Of a stretch of 7,181 bases of DNA, positions 1-6,041 are shown piece after piece. Location: the NCBI GenBank assembly GCA_964369995.1, contig CAYJHH010000138.1, positions 1 through 7,181 of the forward strand. Direction: 5' to 3'. The first letter of the stretch is position 1; the number at the start of each line of letters is the position of its first letter. Under the pieces are notes generated by a model. That model saw only the letters and a list, made by a program, of their open reading frames with translations. It was not told where the DNA came from and searched no databases. The DNA comes from CAYJAD01 sp964369995. Lineage in GTDB: Bacteria > Desulfobacterota > Desulfovibrionia > Desulfovibrionales > Desulfovibrionaceae. A program made the position numbers and the translations under genes.

Positions 1-48
1 AGGCGTGCCTTTCTTAAAAACGAGTGGAAACACGTTTTTAAGCATTAA
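1..48 (+). CDS. possible C-terminal end of a rightward gene (partial)
   Basis: The first frame reads 15 sense codons (RRAFLKNEWKHVFKH) and then TAA at 46-48. The strong bidirectional terminator starting at about 59 is where a rightward gene converging on the MATE gene would end. The call is weak: a second frame (from base 2) is also open up to a TAA at 50-52, and 48 bases are too few to identify a protein. Bases 13-42 also form an inverted repeat, CTTAAAAAC pairing with GTTTTTAAG, with an inner GTG/CAC pair closing a GAAA loop, so this stretch could instead be non-coding. No function is proposed. Confidence 0.35.
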   Translation, partial: RRAFLKNEWKHVFKH

Positions 49-58
49 CTAACTAGAT

Positions 59-96
59 AAAAAAGCCGCTTTTTCTTCTGAGAAAGCGGCTTTTTT
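59..96. terminator. bidirectional intrinsic terminator between convergent genes
   Basis: AAAAGCCGCTTT (61-72) pairs with AAAGCGGCTTTT (83-94) around a short loop. The stem is followed by TTTTTT on the plus strand (91-96) and by six T on the minus strand (59-64). It can therefore terminate the leftward MATE gene, whose stop lies about 20 bases away, and any rightward gene entering from the left edge. Confidence 0.9.
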
Positions 97-115
97 GTGG
101 AAAACAAAAATTAAG

Positions 116-1459
116 CTATCGTTTAACGCGCGGCATTTTCTTATACAAAAGCGCTAAAGCCACAAAGAAGGTGATTCCCTCACTTAAGGGTAATGCCAAG
201 GCCACACCGTCAACGCCAAGATACGGGGGCAAAAACCATAAAAAGAATACGGGCAAAAGCAATGTTCGTAATAATGCTATGAGGGCAGAGGCGCCGGCAG
301 CCAAAAGGCCGGTAAAAAAGGCGGTGATAATAATATTTAAGCCGCAGAAAAAGAACATAAAGCGGGAAATATACATAAAATCTTCCGCAAATTGTACAGT
401 TTGGGATTGTCCCTGCACAAAGGCTGCAATGAGCGTAGATGGGTAGATCGTCATGGCTAAAAAGCATACAAGGCATATGGAAAATACCGAAGCCGCACCG
501 GCCCAAAGAAGGGAGCGTGTACGCCTGTGCAAGCGGCAGGCATGATTAGCGCTTACCAGTGGGCTTAGGGAATCGCTAAAGCCATAGGCCAGCATTAGGC
601 AAAACCAATTTACATAAGAAATAATGGTAAAAGCCGCCACACCTAAAGGCCCCATAAGGCGCATCACAGTAATATTTATAATAATAATCACAAATCCTGT
701 GGACATTTCATTAATCATTTCAGAAATGCCATTCCAAATGCTTTGGAAAACTTCAAGCCATGATCCGGTCTTGCGCGTAAAGTAGAGCCGACGCGGGTTT
801 TTAGAAAACCAATATCCCATGGCGTATAAAATGATAACGCTGGTATTGCTTATGCCTGTGGCAAGGGCAGCTCCAAAAATCCCCCAAGAAAAACGCGCCA
901 CCAAAAGATAATCTAAGATAATATTAAGTATGGCCGCCAGAACAAAACCCCATGAAGCCAAATTGGGGCGCTCATCCACGCGTAAAAAATACGATAGCAC
1001 ATAGGCCATAATCATGGCAGGGAAGAAAAAGGCAATGGTTTTTAAATACAGCACCGTATTGCCCACAAGGGTGTCATCTGCCCCCAAAAGGCGCGAAACT
1101 TCTTCGGCAAAAAGGTAACAAAATAGAGAAATGGCAAGGGCAAAACAAAAGCCTGCCGTGAGAATTTTGGTGTAAATACCTTGGGCTTCTTGGAGTTTTC
1201 CTTTGCCCAAATACGCAGCGCAACGCACCCCGCCGCCGGAGGCTAAAGCAATGGTAACGCCTATGACCAAAGAAAAAACAGGCCAAATGATATTGAGCGA
1301 GGCCAGCGCCAATTCGCCCACATAATGCCCCACAAAAATACCATCCACAATACCTGCTGAGGAGATAAGCAAAAAGGAAATAGTCCACGGCAGACTATAG
1401 CGGAAAAACATGCTCACCACGGGGGCGTGCAACATATCGGTATTGGAAGAGCTACTCAT
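116..1459 (-). CDS. MATE-family multidrug/toxin efflux transporter
   Basis: A 447-residue inner-membrane protein predicted to export drugs or other organic compounds in exchange for Na+ or H+. It is almost entirely hydrophobic, with about twelve membrane segments, the usual length for the family. Visible MATE hallmarks are DGIFVGHYVG at residues 39-48 near the end of the first helix, the loop LRVDERPN at 159-166 leading into LNIILDY at 178-184, the second-half equivalent GISEMINEMSTGF at 244-256, and GFSDSLSPLVSAN at 293-305. The overall look is closer to the MepA-like branch than to DinF; this is an impression. Start choice: an ATG 12 codons upstream (1493-1495) lies in the loop of an intrinsic terminator and has no good ribosome site. 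The ATG at 1457-1459 has AAAAGG (1466-1471) six bases upstream and gives a normal MATE N-terminus. The substrate cannot be read from sequence. The terminator at 59-96 ends the gene. Confidence 0.93.
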   Translation of the reverse strand: MSSSSNTDMLHAPVVSMFFRYSLPWTISFLLISSAGIVDGIFVGHYVGELALASLNIIWPVFSLVIGVTIALASGGGVRCAAYLGKGKLQEAQGIYTKILTAGFCFALAISLFCYLFAEEVSRLLGADDTLVGNTVLYLKTIAFFFPAMIMAYVLSYFLRVDERPNLASWGFVLAAILNIILDYLLVARFSWGIFGAALATGISNTSVIILYAMGYWFSKNPRRLYFTRKTGSWLEVFQSIWNGISEMINEMSTGFVIIIINITVMRLMGPLGVAAFTIISYVNWFCLMLAYGFSDSLSPLVSANHACRLHRRTRSLLWAGAASVFSICLVCFLAMTIYPSTLIAAFVQGQSQTVQFAEDFMYISRFMFFFCGLNIIITAFFTGLLAAGASALIALLRTLLLPVFFLWFLPPYLGVDGVALALPLSEGITFFVALALLYKKMPRVKR

Positions 1460-1477
1460 ATACAGCCTTTTACAAAC

Positions 1478-1507
1478 AAAAAAACGGAGCGCCATGCACC
1501 CCGTTTT
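1478..1507 (-). terminator. intrinsic terminator / possible attenuator just upstream of the MATE gene
   Basis: Read leftward, AAAACGGGGTGC pairs with GCGCTCCGTTTT, 12 bp including two G-T wobbles, around an ATG loop, and is followed by a run of seven T (1478-1484 as A on the plus strand). It lies 22 bases after the stop of the 140-residue gene, so it is that gene's terminator. It ends only 18 bases before the MATE start, with the MATE ribosome site immediately after the T run. This leaves no room for a separate MATE promoter downstream of it. Confidence 0.8.
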
Positions 1508-1528
1508 ATGTGTAATATATTTGTATTT

Positions 1529-1951
1529 TTAATATACTTTTATATACTCATCTAAGCATTCAACAGAGCAATTTTTGCTTACCCAAAATGCAGAAGCCCA
1601 TACCATAAGTGCCGTGGCTTGGGTGTCGTCAAGGCGCTTAATCTTAGCTTCCAAGGCCGCCTTAGCCGCGCCATGCTTTAAATGTGCACTGCCCACATCA
1701 CAAGCATCCATCACGCGCAAATGCAAATAGGAAAGACGTGTGTGGTCGGGCAATAGTTTTAAATCCTTGTGGGATTCAATAATGGTTTTAAGCTCAGCAG
1801 GCGTAAAGGTGTTTTTTATGCTGCCAATAGCTCTAAAAAAAGTATCCACAGCCCAAGGCAAAATAAATTCTGCTCCGGCGCTTTTTGTACGGAAATAATC
1901 TTTTAGCCAACGCTCTTGATCGTTGCTGATACGAGCTGCTACTTGCGGCAT
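1529..1951 (-). CDS. small protein of unknown function with ribbon-helix-helix-like N-terminus
   Basis: A 140-residue soluble, mostly helical protein that I cannot name. Residues 2-8 (PQVAARI) look like a beta strand, 9-23 like a helix, 24-27 (SAGA) like a turn, and 28-42 like a second helix. This is the order of a MetJ/Arc/CopG ribbon-helix-helix DNA-binding domain. The rest contains FTPAELKTIIES (49-60) and ends with a W-A-S-A-F-W block (118-123). From memory this arrangement recurs in uncharacterised Desulfovibrio proteins; that is recollection, not a search. The start is well supported: GAGG (1958-1961) lies six bases before the ATG. A candidate promoter (2002-2030) and a perfect palindrome (1971-1989) precede it, which would suit an autoregulated DNA-binding protein. 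The gene is followed by its own terminator and then the co-directional MATE gene. That it is a real gene is fairly sure; the DNA-binding role is inference. Confidence 0.75.
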   Translation of the reverse strand: MPQVAARISNDQERWLKDYFRTKSAGAEFILPWAVDTFFRAIGSIKNTFTPAELKTIIESHKDLKLLPDHTRLSYLHLRVMDACDVGSAHLKHGAAKAALEAKIKRLDDTQATALMVWASAFWVSKNCSVECLDEYIKVY

Positions 1952-1970
1952 GGTTTACCTCATTTAAAAG

Positions 1971-1989
1971 CATGTCTAGCAAAGACATG
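1971..1989. promoter_or_regulatory. perfect 7-bp inverted repeat, possible operator
   Basis: CATGTCT, five bases (AGCAA), AGACATG. The repeat ends 19 bases upstream of the start codon of the 140-residue gene. Measured from the candidate -10 it lies at about +6 to +24, a position where a bound repressor would block transcription. It could also act as a small hairpin in the mRNA leader. Confidence 0.45.
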
Positions 1990-2001
1990 GATGCACAAAA
2001 T

Positions 2002-2030
2002 ATACTATCCGCCAGAAAAAAGGCGAACAA
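2002..2030 (-). promoter_or_regulatory. candidate sigma70-type promoter for the 140-residue gene
   Basis: Read leftward: TTGTTC (2025-2030), 17 bases, TAGTAT (2002-2007). Each hexamer matches four of six consensus positions and the spacing is ideal. Transcription would start near 1995, giving a leader of about 44 bases that contains the palindrome and the ribosome site. Confidence 0.45.
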
Positions 2031-2120
2031 AAAAGCCATTTGCGAAAAAAGGCTATGGCAATTAAGGACAGTGTTCTTTATGTATCCTATACAAAAGGAA
2101 AATAATTTTCAAGAAAAAAT

Positions 2121-2900
2121 CTAGAAAATATCTTGCATGGTGTAGAGCTTGCCGGCACTTTGCCCATGTAGCCACTTGGCAGCACGCACCGCTCCTTGCG
2201 CAAAAGTCTCACGCGAATGCGCCTGATGCGTCACTTCAATACGCTCCCCAGGTCCCATAAAATACATGGTGTGCACGCCCACCACATCACCACCGCGAAT
2301 GGTCTGTATACCCATTTCTTTTTTGGGGCGCTCACCAATAATACCCTCACGATGATAGCACGCCACATCATCAAGCGCCCACTTACGCGCTTCAGCAAGG
2401 CATTCTGCAAGCTTTAAGGCCGTACCACTGGGGGAATCCTTCTTCTTATTATGATGCAATTCCACCATTTCCATATCGTACTCTTCACCGAGCATTTGCA
2501 CCAATTGTGGCAGTACCTTTAATAGTACATTAACGCCAATGCTCATATTAGGTGCCCAAAAAATCTTGGTTTGGCTAGCAAATTCCTGAAGAGCACTTTT
2601 TTGCGCTTCGTTTAAGCCGGTGGTGCCAATAACTAAGCCATTACCATACTTAGCCGCCACCTCAGCCAAGGCCACCGTGGCCTCAGGCGCCGTAAAATCA
2701 ATGATAACAGCCGTGGGATTTGCTTGCAAAAGAGCATCGGCATCACTAGTAATGGGGCAGGGGGCATTACTGGCAAGATGGACATAGTCCTTATGCTCCA
2801 AAAGGCCTACCAATTGGCACTGATCATCTGCTTGCACCAATTCCACAAGGCTTTTGCCCATGCGTCCGCAGGCACCGGTAATAATAATGGGTGTTTTCAT
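2121..2900 (-). CDS. dapB: 4-hydroxy-tetrahydrodipicolinate reductase
   Basis: A cytoplasmic enzyme that reduces 4-hydroxy-tetrahydrodipicolinate with NAD(P)H to tetrahydrodipicolinate, a step of the diaminopimelate/lysine pathway that feeds both peptidoglycan and protein synthesis. The 259 residues are close to the family norm. The N-terminal Rossmann fold shows G-x-x-G-x-x-G at 9-15 (GACGRMG) and IGTTG at 91-95. The family signature is at 147-160: E-L-H-H (H149, H150), K153 as the catalytic lysine equivalent to E. coli K163, then D-S-P-S-G-T. The second half of the substrate domain has RGGDVVGVHT (202-211) and GERIEVTHQAHSR (218-230). The start has AAGGA (2909-2913) eight bases upstream and gives a standard N-terminus. 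It lies 210 bases after ligA in the same direction, but a hairpin and a low-complexity tract separate them, so co-transcription is uncertain. No convincing terminator follows it. Confidence 0.97.
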   Translation of the reverse strand: MKTPIIITGACGRMGKSLVELVQADDQCQLVGLLEHKDYVHLASNAPCPITSDADALLQANPTAVIIDFTAPEATVALAEVAAKYGNGLVIGTTGLNEAQKSALQEFASQTKIFWAPNMSIGVNVLLKVLPQLVQMLGEEYDMEMVELHHNKKKDSPSGTALKLAECLAEARKWALDDVACYHREGIIGERPKKEMGIQTIRGGDVVGVHTMYFMGPGERIEVTHQAHSRETFAQGAVRAAKWLHGQSAGKLYTMQDIF

Positions 2901-2948
2901 AATGTGTATCCTTTAGTAAGGTTGTATTTTTCTTTTTTTATTTATGGG

Positions 2949-3006
2949 TTTTTATTTTATTTTATTTATTTATTTATTTTATTTATTTATTTTATTTTTA
3001 TTTTTT
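2949..3006. repeat. 58-bp low-complexity T-run/single-A tract
   Basis: On the plus strand these 58 bases contain only T runs of 3-6 interrupted by single A residues, an irregular TTTA/TTTTA repeat. It lies 48-106 bases upstream of the dapB start. On the coding strand it is an A-tract array of the sort that bends DNA and can serve as an UP element for RNA polymerase. It is also prone to replication slippage. Confidence 0.85.
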
Positions 3007-3040
3007 GGGGAAACCTTTTTGAAAAAAGGTTCTCCCCAAA
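3004..3040. repeat. 17-bp inverted repeat (G-run/AACC/T-run hairpin) downstream of ligA
   Basis: TTTGGGGAAACCTTTTT (3004-3020) pairs with AAAAAGGTTCTCCCCAAA (3023-3040) with one bulged base. It lies about 70 bases after the ligA stop and may protect or end that transcript. On the ligA strand it is followed by an A-rich, not T-rich, tail, so it is not a textbook Rho-independent terminator. Its build resembles the hairpin at 7122-7177: plus-strand T run, G run, CCTTTT, small loop, mirror image. Confidence 0.75.
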
Positions 3041-3110
3041 CCCCTTCCAAAAACTTTTTATGGCGACGAAAAAAAAGCTCCGTATAACAAATGTGGCGCA
3101 ACCCTACTTT

Positions 3111-5282
3111 TTAAAAAAGGCTTCCTTGTTGATTCGTTGTGCTCTTCTGAGGCGCTTTTGTAACTTTTGCACTCTCTGTAAGGCTGCGTTCTTCTTGCGG
3201 TAGGTGATCTGTGTCAGCAGTCTTTTTCGAAGTTTGGCATTTTTCCAAAAATTCCCCTTCGCTTAAAATAGTAATACCCAGTTTCTGCGCTTTTTCAAGC
3301 TTAGATCCGGCATTTTCTCCCGCCACCAAATAATCTAATTTCTTGCTCACACTGCCAAGCACTTCCGCTCCCGCAGCTTCTGCCTTACTCGTCGCATCAT
3401 GGCGCGCCATACTAAGAGTACCTGTGAAAAGTACTTTCTTTCCCGACAGTGGAGAAAGGGCGCCATGACTCGCATTGACAGTGGCATTTTGAGGGTCAAG
3501 ACCCAAGGATTTAAAGCGCGCCAAAAGATGTATATTACTCTCACTTTGAAAATATTTTTCCAAAGAAGCCGCCATCTCCGGCCCAATGTCCGGTAAAGCC
3601 ATAAGCTCTTCGGCCTTAGCCTTTGCCAAATCATCCATATGGGCATAATGCTTAGCTAGCAGCTTGGCCGTTTGTGCTCCAATATGACGTATGCCAAGGG
3701 CATTAATAAGCTTGGCTAGCGTGGCTTTTTCCTTAGCTTCGGCAAAGGATGCCACCATCTTTTCCGCCAAGACTTCACCCATACGATCAAATTTGAGTAA
3801 ATGATTTTCATCTAAACTAAAAAGATCTGCCGGACTTTTTACCAAGCCCGTTTGCACCCATTGTTCAATCCACTTTTGCCCAATACCCTGCACGTCCAAT
3901 CCGGCCTTGCTCACAAAATGCTTAATGCTTTGCAATAACACCGCAGGGCAAGAGCTATTATTACAGCGCCACGCCGCCTGTCCAGCTTCTCGGGTAACCG
4001 CTTCACCGCACATGGGGCATATACGCGGAAATACATAAGGCGCGCCATCTTGTGGGCGCAACTCCAGCACAGGAGCAAGCACCTCAGGGATAACATCGCC
4101 TGCACGCTGAATAAGCACCGTATCGCCCACCCGCACATCTTTTGCGGCAATTTCATCTTCATTATGTAAGGTGGCACGGCTCACCATAACTCCGCCCACT
4201 AAAACAGGCTCCAGCACAGCCACCGGCGTAAGCACGCCCGTTCGTCCTACCTGAATTTCTATGGAAAGTAGCTTAGTTTGTACTTTTTCCGCCGGAAATT
4301 TAAAAGCCACGGCAAAACGCGGCGCCCTAGCAGTAAAGCCCAAGGCCTCCTGCGCTTCAAGGCTATTGACTTTTACCACAGCGCCGTCAATATCCATGGG
4401 ATACTGCGGTCTGTGCTCTCGCACATGCTGTGTCATGGCGAGCACTTCTGCGCTAGAATGACACAGCCTGCCTTGTGGCGGGGTAGAAAATCCCCAAGCC
4501 AAAAGCGCTTGCATAAGCTCACCATGCTCTTGCCACGCTGTTTGCCCTTCCCACAGCACCTGCCCAACGCCATATGCAAAAAAACGTAAAGGGCGCTTGG
4601 CGGTGACGCTGGTATCAAGTTGTCGCACCGAGCCCGCCGCCGCATTGCGCGGGTTGGCAAAAACCTTACCGCCTGCTTCTTCCTGAGCTTCATTGAGTTT
4701 GGCAAAATCCTTTTTATACATGACCACTTCGCCGCGCACTTCTACTCGTGGGGGTATGGGATGTTGTGCTGTAGGCTTTAAACGTAAAGGGACGTTTTTT
4801 ATGGTACGCACTTGCTCCGTGACCACTTCACCTATTTCACCATCGCCGCGCGTGAGTGCGCTAACCAAGTTCCCATTTTCATAAATGAGCTCCATGGCAA
4901 GGCCATCCAATTTAGGATCTACCCAAAATACCTCCAAGCCTTTTTTTTCTTCAGCAGCAACTTCCGGCAGGGCGCGATGCATACGTGTAAGCCAATCTTG
5001 CCATTCTTCCTCAGTAAAAACGTTATCAAGGCCATACATGGTAAGGCTATGCTTTTGCTTAGTAAGTTCCGACAAAACAGCGCCACCCACACGTCCCGTG
5101 GGGGAATGTGCAAGGCGTAGTTCAGGATGCGCTTTTTCTAAGCTTTGCAACTCTTTATATAAAGCGTCATATGCATCATCTGTAATACTTGGCGCATCAA
5201 GGCTGTGATACTTGTAATTATGCTCTTCTAAAGCCTGTACAAGTTCATAGATTCTTTGTTTAATAGCGTTGTTTTCTTTCAT
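3111..5282 (-). CDS. ligA: NAD+-dependent DNA ligase
   Basis: The replicative ligase, which seals nicks between Okazaki fragments and during repair using NAD+ as adenylate donor. From the chosen start it has 723 residues, against roughly 670 for many relatives. Order: domain Ia with HNYKYHSLDAP (22-32) and ITDDAYD (33-39), which bind the nicotinamide part; nucleotidyltransferase with the adenylated lysine K124 in K-L-D-G, the block EVRGEV (181-186), IDGAVVKV (298-305) and AFKFPAE (326-332); OB fold; Zn finger C422-x2-C425-x14-C440-x4-C445; helix-hairpin-helix region about 450-590; BRCT about 608-682; then a polar tail of about 40 residues (684-723) ending QQGSLF. The open frame extends 43 codons further upstream, but that part has no ligase similarity and lies in AT-rich intergenic DNA. 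The Met at 5280-5282 starts the canonical helix. No clear ribosome site precedes it. The residue two before K124 is Asp instead of the usual Glu. Confidence 0.96.
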   Translation of the reverse strand: MKENNAIKQRIYELVQALEEHNYKYHSLDAPSITDDAYDALYKELQSLEKAHPELRLAHSPTGRVGGAVLSELTKQKHSLTMYGLDNVFTEEEWQDWLTRMHRALPEVAAEEKKGLEVFWVDPKLDGLAMELIYENGNLVSALTRGDGEIGEVVTEQVRTIKNVPLRLKPTAQHPIPPRVEVRGEVVMYKKDFAKLNEAQEEAGGKVFANPRNAAAGSVRQLDTSVTAKRPLRFFAYGVGQVLWEGQTAWQEHGELMQALLAWGFSTPPQGRLCHSSAEVLAMTQHVREHRPQYPMDIDGAVVKVNSLEAQEALGFTARAPRFAVAFKFPAEKVQTKLLSIEIQVGRTGVLTPVAVLEPVLVGGVMVSRATLHNEDEIAAKDVRVGDTVLIQRAGDVIPEVLAPVLELRPQDGAPYVFPRICPMCGEAVTREAGQAAWRCNNSSCPAVLLQSIKHFVSKAGLDVQGIGQKWIEQWVQTGLVKSPADLFSLDENHLLKFDRMGEVLAEKMVASFAEAKEKATLAKLINALGIRHIGAQTAKLLAKHYAHMDDLAKAKAEELMALPDIGPEMAASLEKYFQSESNIHLLARFKSLGLDPQNATVNASHGALSPLSGKKVLFTGTLSMARHDATSKAEAAGAEVLGSVSKKLDYLVAGENAGSKLEKAQKLGITILSEGEFLEKCQTSKKTADTDHLPQEERSLTESAKVTKAPQKSTTNQQGSLF

Positions 5283-5291
5283 AAGTTTTTG

Positions 5292-5314
5292 GTATGTTAG
5301 GATATTGTATGTTA
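5292..5314. repeat. 8-bp direct repeat in the ligA leader
   Basis: GTATGTTA occurs at 5292-5299 and 5307-5314 on the plus strand, 15 bases apart, with a weaker copy ATATGTTG at 5319-5326. Read leftward the region also holds TACAAT (5304-5309), a good -10 hexamer 21 bases before the ligA ATG, with only a poor -35 (TTCAAG) 17 bases further upstream. It may mark the ligA promoter, but the support is thin. Confidence 0.35.
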
Positions 5315-5394
5315 TGTGATATGTTGCTTGAAAGCCTACCTTAGGGCTGTGCGAAAAAAAATGCAAGAAAGAAGAGGTTATTTTGAAATTGAAC

Positions 5395-5423
5395 TTGACA
5401 GTTATATTCAAAATAGATATCTT
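5395..5423 (+). promoter_or_regulatory. sigma70-type promoter for the Cys-rich small protein gene
   Basis: A perfect -35 TTGACA (5395-5400), 17 bases, then TATCTT (5418-5423, four of six consensus). The start site would be near 5430, about 30 bases before the ATG of the rightward gene, a normal leader length containing its ribosome site. It lies in the region between that gene and the divergent ligA. Confidence 0.6.
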
Positions 5424-5458
5424 CTCTTCACCTACTCAACAACACAACGAGGTTATTT

Positions 5459-5869
5459 ATGCAACAAGCTTCCCCATCTTTTCACTATGCTTTCCGTCAA
5501 AGTATTACTGGTTTACATGTAAAACTTTCTGGAACATTACAGCAAGCAGACATAGTAAAACTTTCTCGTTTAATTCAAGCTTCCTTATTGCCAGAACAGC
5601 GTATTTTTTTAGATGTACGTACTTTTGCTGTGGCTGGTGAAGCAGAGCGCGTAGCTTTTAAGGCTTGCATAGCGCATATTGAGCCTAAAAAAGTTTTCTT
5701 TAAAGGTGAGCAAGGTGTTTCATTGGGGCATCAAGGTAATCGTGTGCTTTTCTTAAAAGATAGTCCCTGTAAATGTGCAGGTGCTTGTAAATCTTGCGCT
5801 TGCGATAGCCGTGTAAAAGATAGAAATTCCAAATTTGTCTTTAAAAATGGACAAGCATTGGCAGTATAG
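5459..5869 (+). CDS. 136-residue protein of unknown function with Cys-rich C-terminal motif
   Basis: A soluble protein that I cannot name. GAGG (5449-5452) lies six bases before the ATG, behind a good promoter. Residues 16-100 alternate strands and helices: HVKLSGTL (20-27), a helix to about 42, RIFLDVR (48-54), a second helix around 60-74, KKVFFKGEQG (77-86), and NRVLFLK (94-100). This order resembles a STAS-like domain, but the phosphorylated D-S-S motif of anti-sigma antagonists is missing, so that role is not supported. It is followed by C104-x-C106-x3-C110-x2-C113-x-C115, a dense thiol cluster of the kind that binds Zn, Cu, Ni or an Fe-S centre, and a short basic tail. Codon third positions are richer in A and T than in ligA, with many CGT, GGT and GCT codons, which fits high expression or a different origin. 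There is no signal peptide or membrane segment. It is transcribed away from ligA and towards the kinase, so no operon partner is visible. Confidence 0.8.
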   Translation: MQQASPSFHYAFRQSITGLHVKLSGTLQQADIVKLSRLIQASLLPEQRIFLDVRTFAVAGEAERVAFKACIAHIEPKKVFFKGEQGVSLGHQGNRVLFLKDSPCKCAGACKSCACDSRVKDRNSKFVFKNGQALAV

Positions 5870-5889
5870 TTTGAAATAAAATCTCACAT

Positions 5890-5993
5890 ATATAGCTACA
5901 TATCCCGAAGGCAGTCTCTAAAAAATGTACGTATGAGTCGCGCCCCGTACAGAGGAAATTTTTGGAGAATGTCTTCGGAATATGTAGCTATAT
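5890..5993. repeat. long (about 104 nt) imperfect inverted repeat / candidate structured RNA
   Basis: Bases 5890-5903 pair perfectly with 5980-5993. The stem then continues with 5905-5913 against 5970-5978, 5915-5919 against 5964-5968, and AAAAA (5920-5924) against TTTTT (5959-5963). After a 7-base bulge (5952-5958), TGTACG (5926-5931) pairs with CGTACA (5946-5951). The terminal loop is about 14 bases. That is about 39 pairs with only two mismatches and two G-T wobbles outside the bulge. It begins 20 bases after the stop of the Cys-rich gene. It could be the 3' end of that mRNA, an independent small RNA, or a miniature inverted-repeat element. No target-site duplication is evident. Confidence 0.75.
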
Positions 5994-6041
5994 GCTTTTG
6001 TAGGCTCATGGTAAAACTTTTAAGACATACTTGGGCATGGT

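Noticed and set aside
1460..1495. Twelve-codon N-terminal extension of the MATE protein (start at 1495)
   Set aside because: The ATG is in the loop of an intrinsic terminator and has no proper ribosome site, whereas the ATG at 1459 has AAAAGG at six bases.
2029..2059. Possible dapB terminator (GCCAT/ATGGC followed by six T, leftward)
   Set aside because: The stem is only 5 bp with a 15-base loop and it overlaps the candidate -35 of the next gene; too weak to annotate.
2098..2110. GAAAATAATTTTC palindrome after dapB
   Set aside because: Six A/T-rich pairs with a one-base centre are expected by chance in AT-rich DNA and no T tract makes it a terminator.
2724..3203. Rightward 159-codon open frame across the dapB start, the T/A tract and the ligA end
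   Set aside because: It runs antisense to two certain genes and its middle is a Phe/Ile/Tyr translation of the low-complexity tract.
5283..5411. 43-codon N-terminal extension of LigA
   Set aside because: It lies in AT-rich intergenic DNA, shows no ligase similarity, and the canonical domain Ia begins right after the Met at 5282.
5459..5869. Anti-sigma factor antagonist role for the Cys-rich protein
   Set aside because: The phosphorylated Ser in a D-S-S type motif is absent; only the secondary-structure order resembles STAS.
5886..5995. 6S RNA or a known riboswitch in the long hairpin
   Set aside because: It is shorter than 6S RNA and lacks its large central bubble, it is downstream and not upstream of a gene, and no riboswitch core was recognised.
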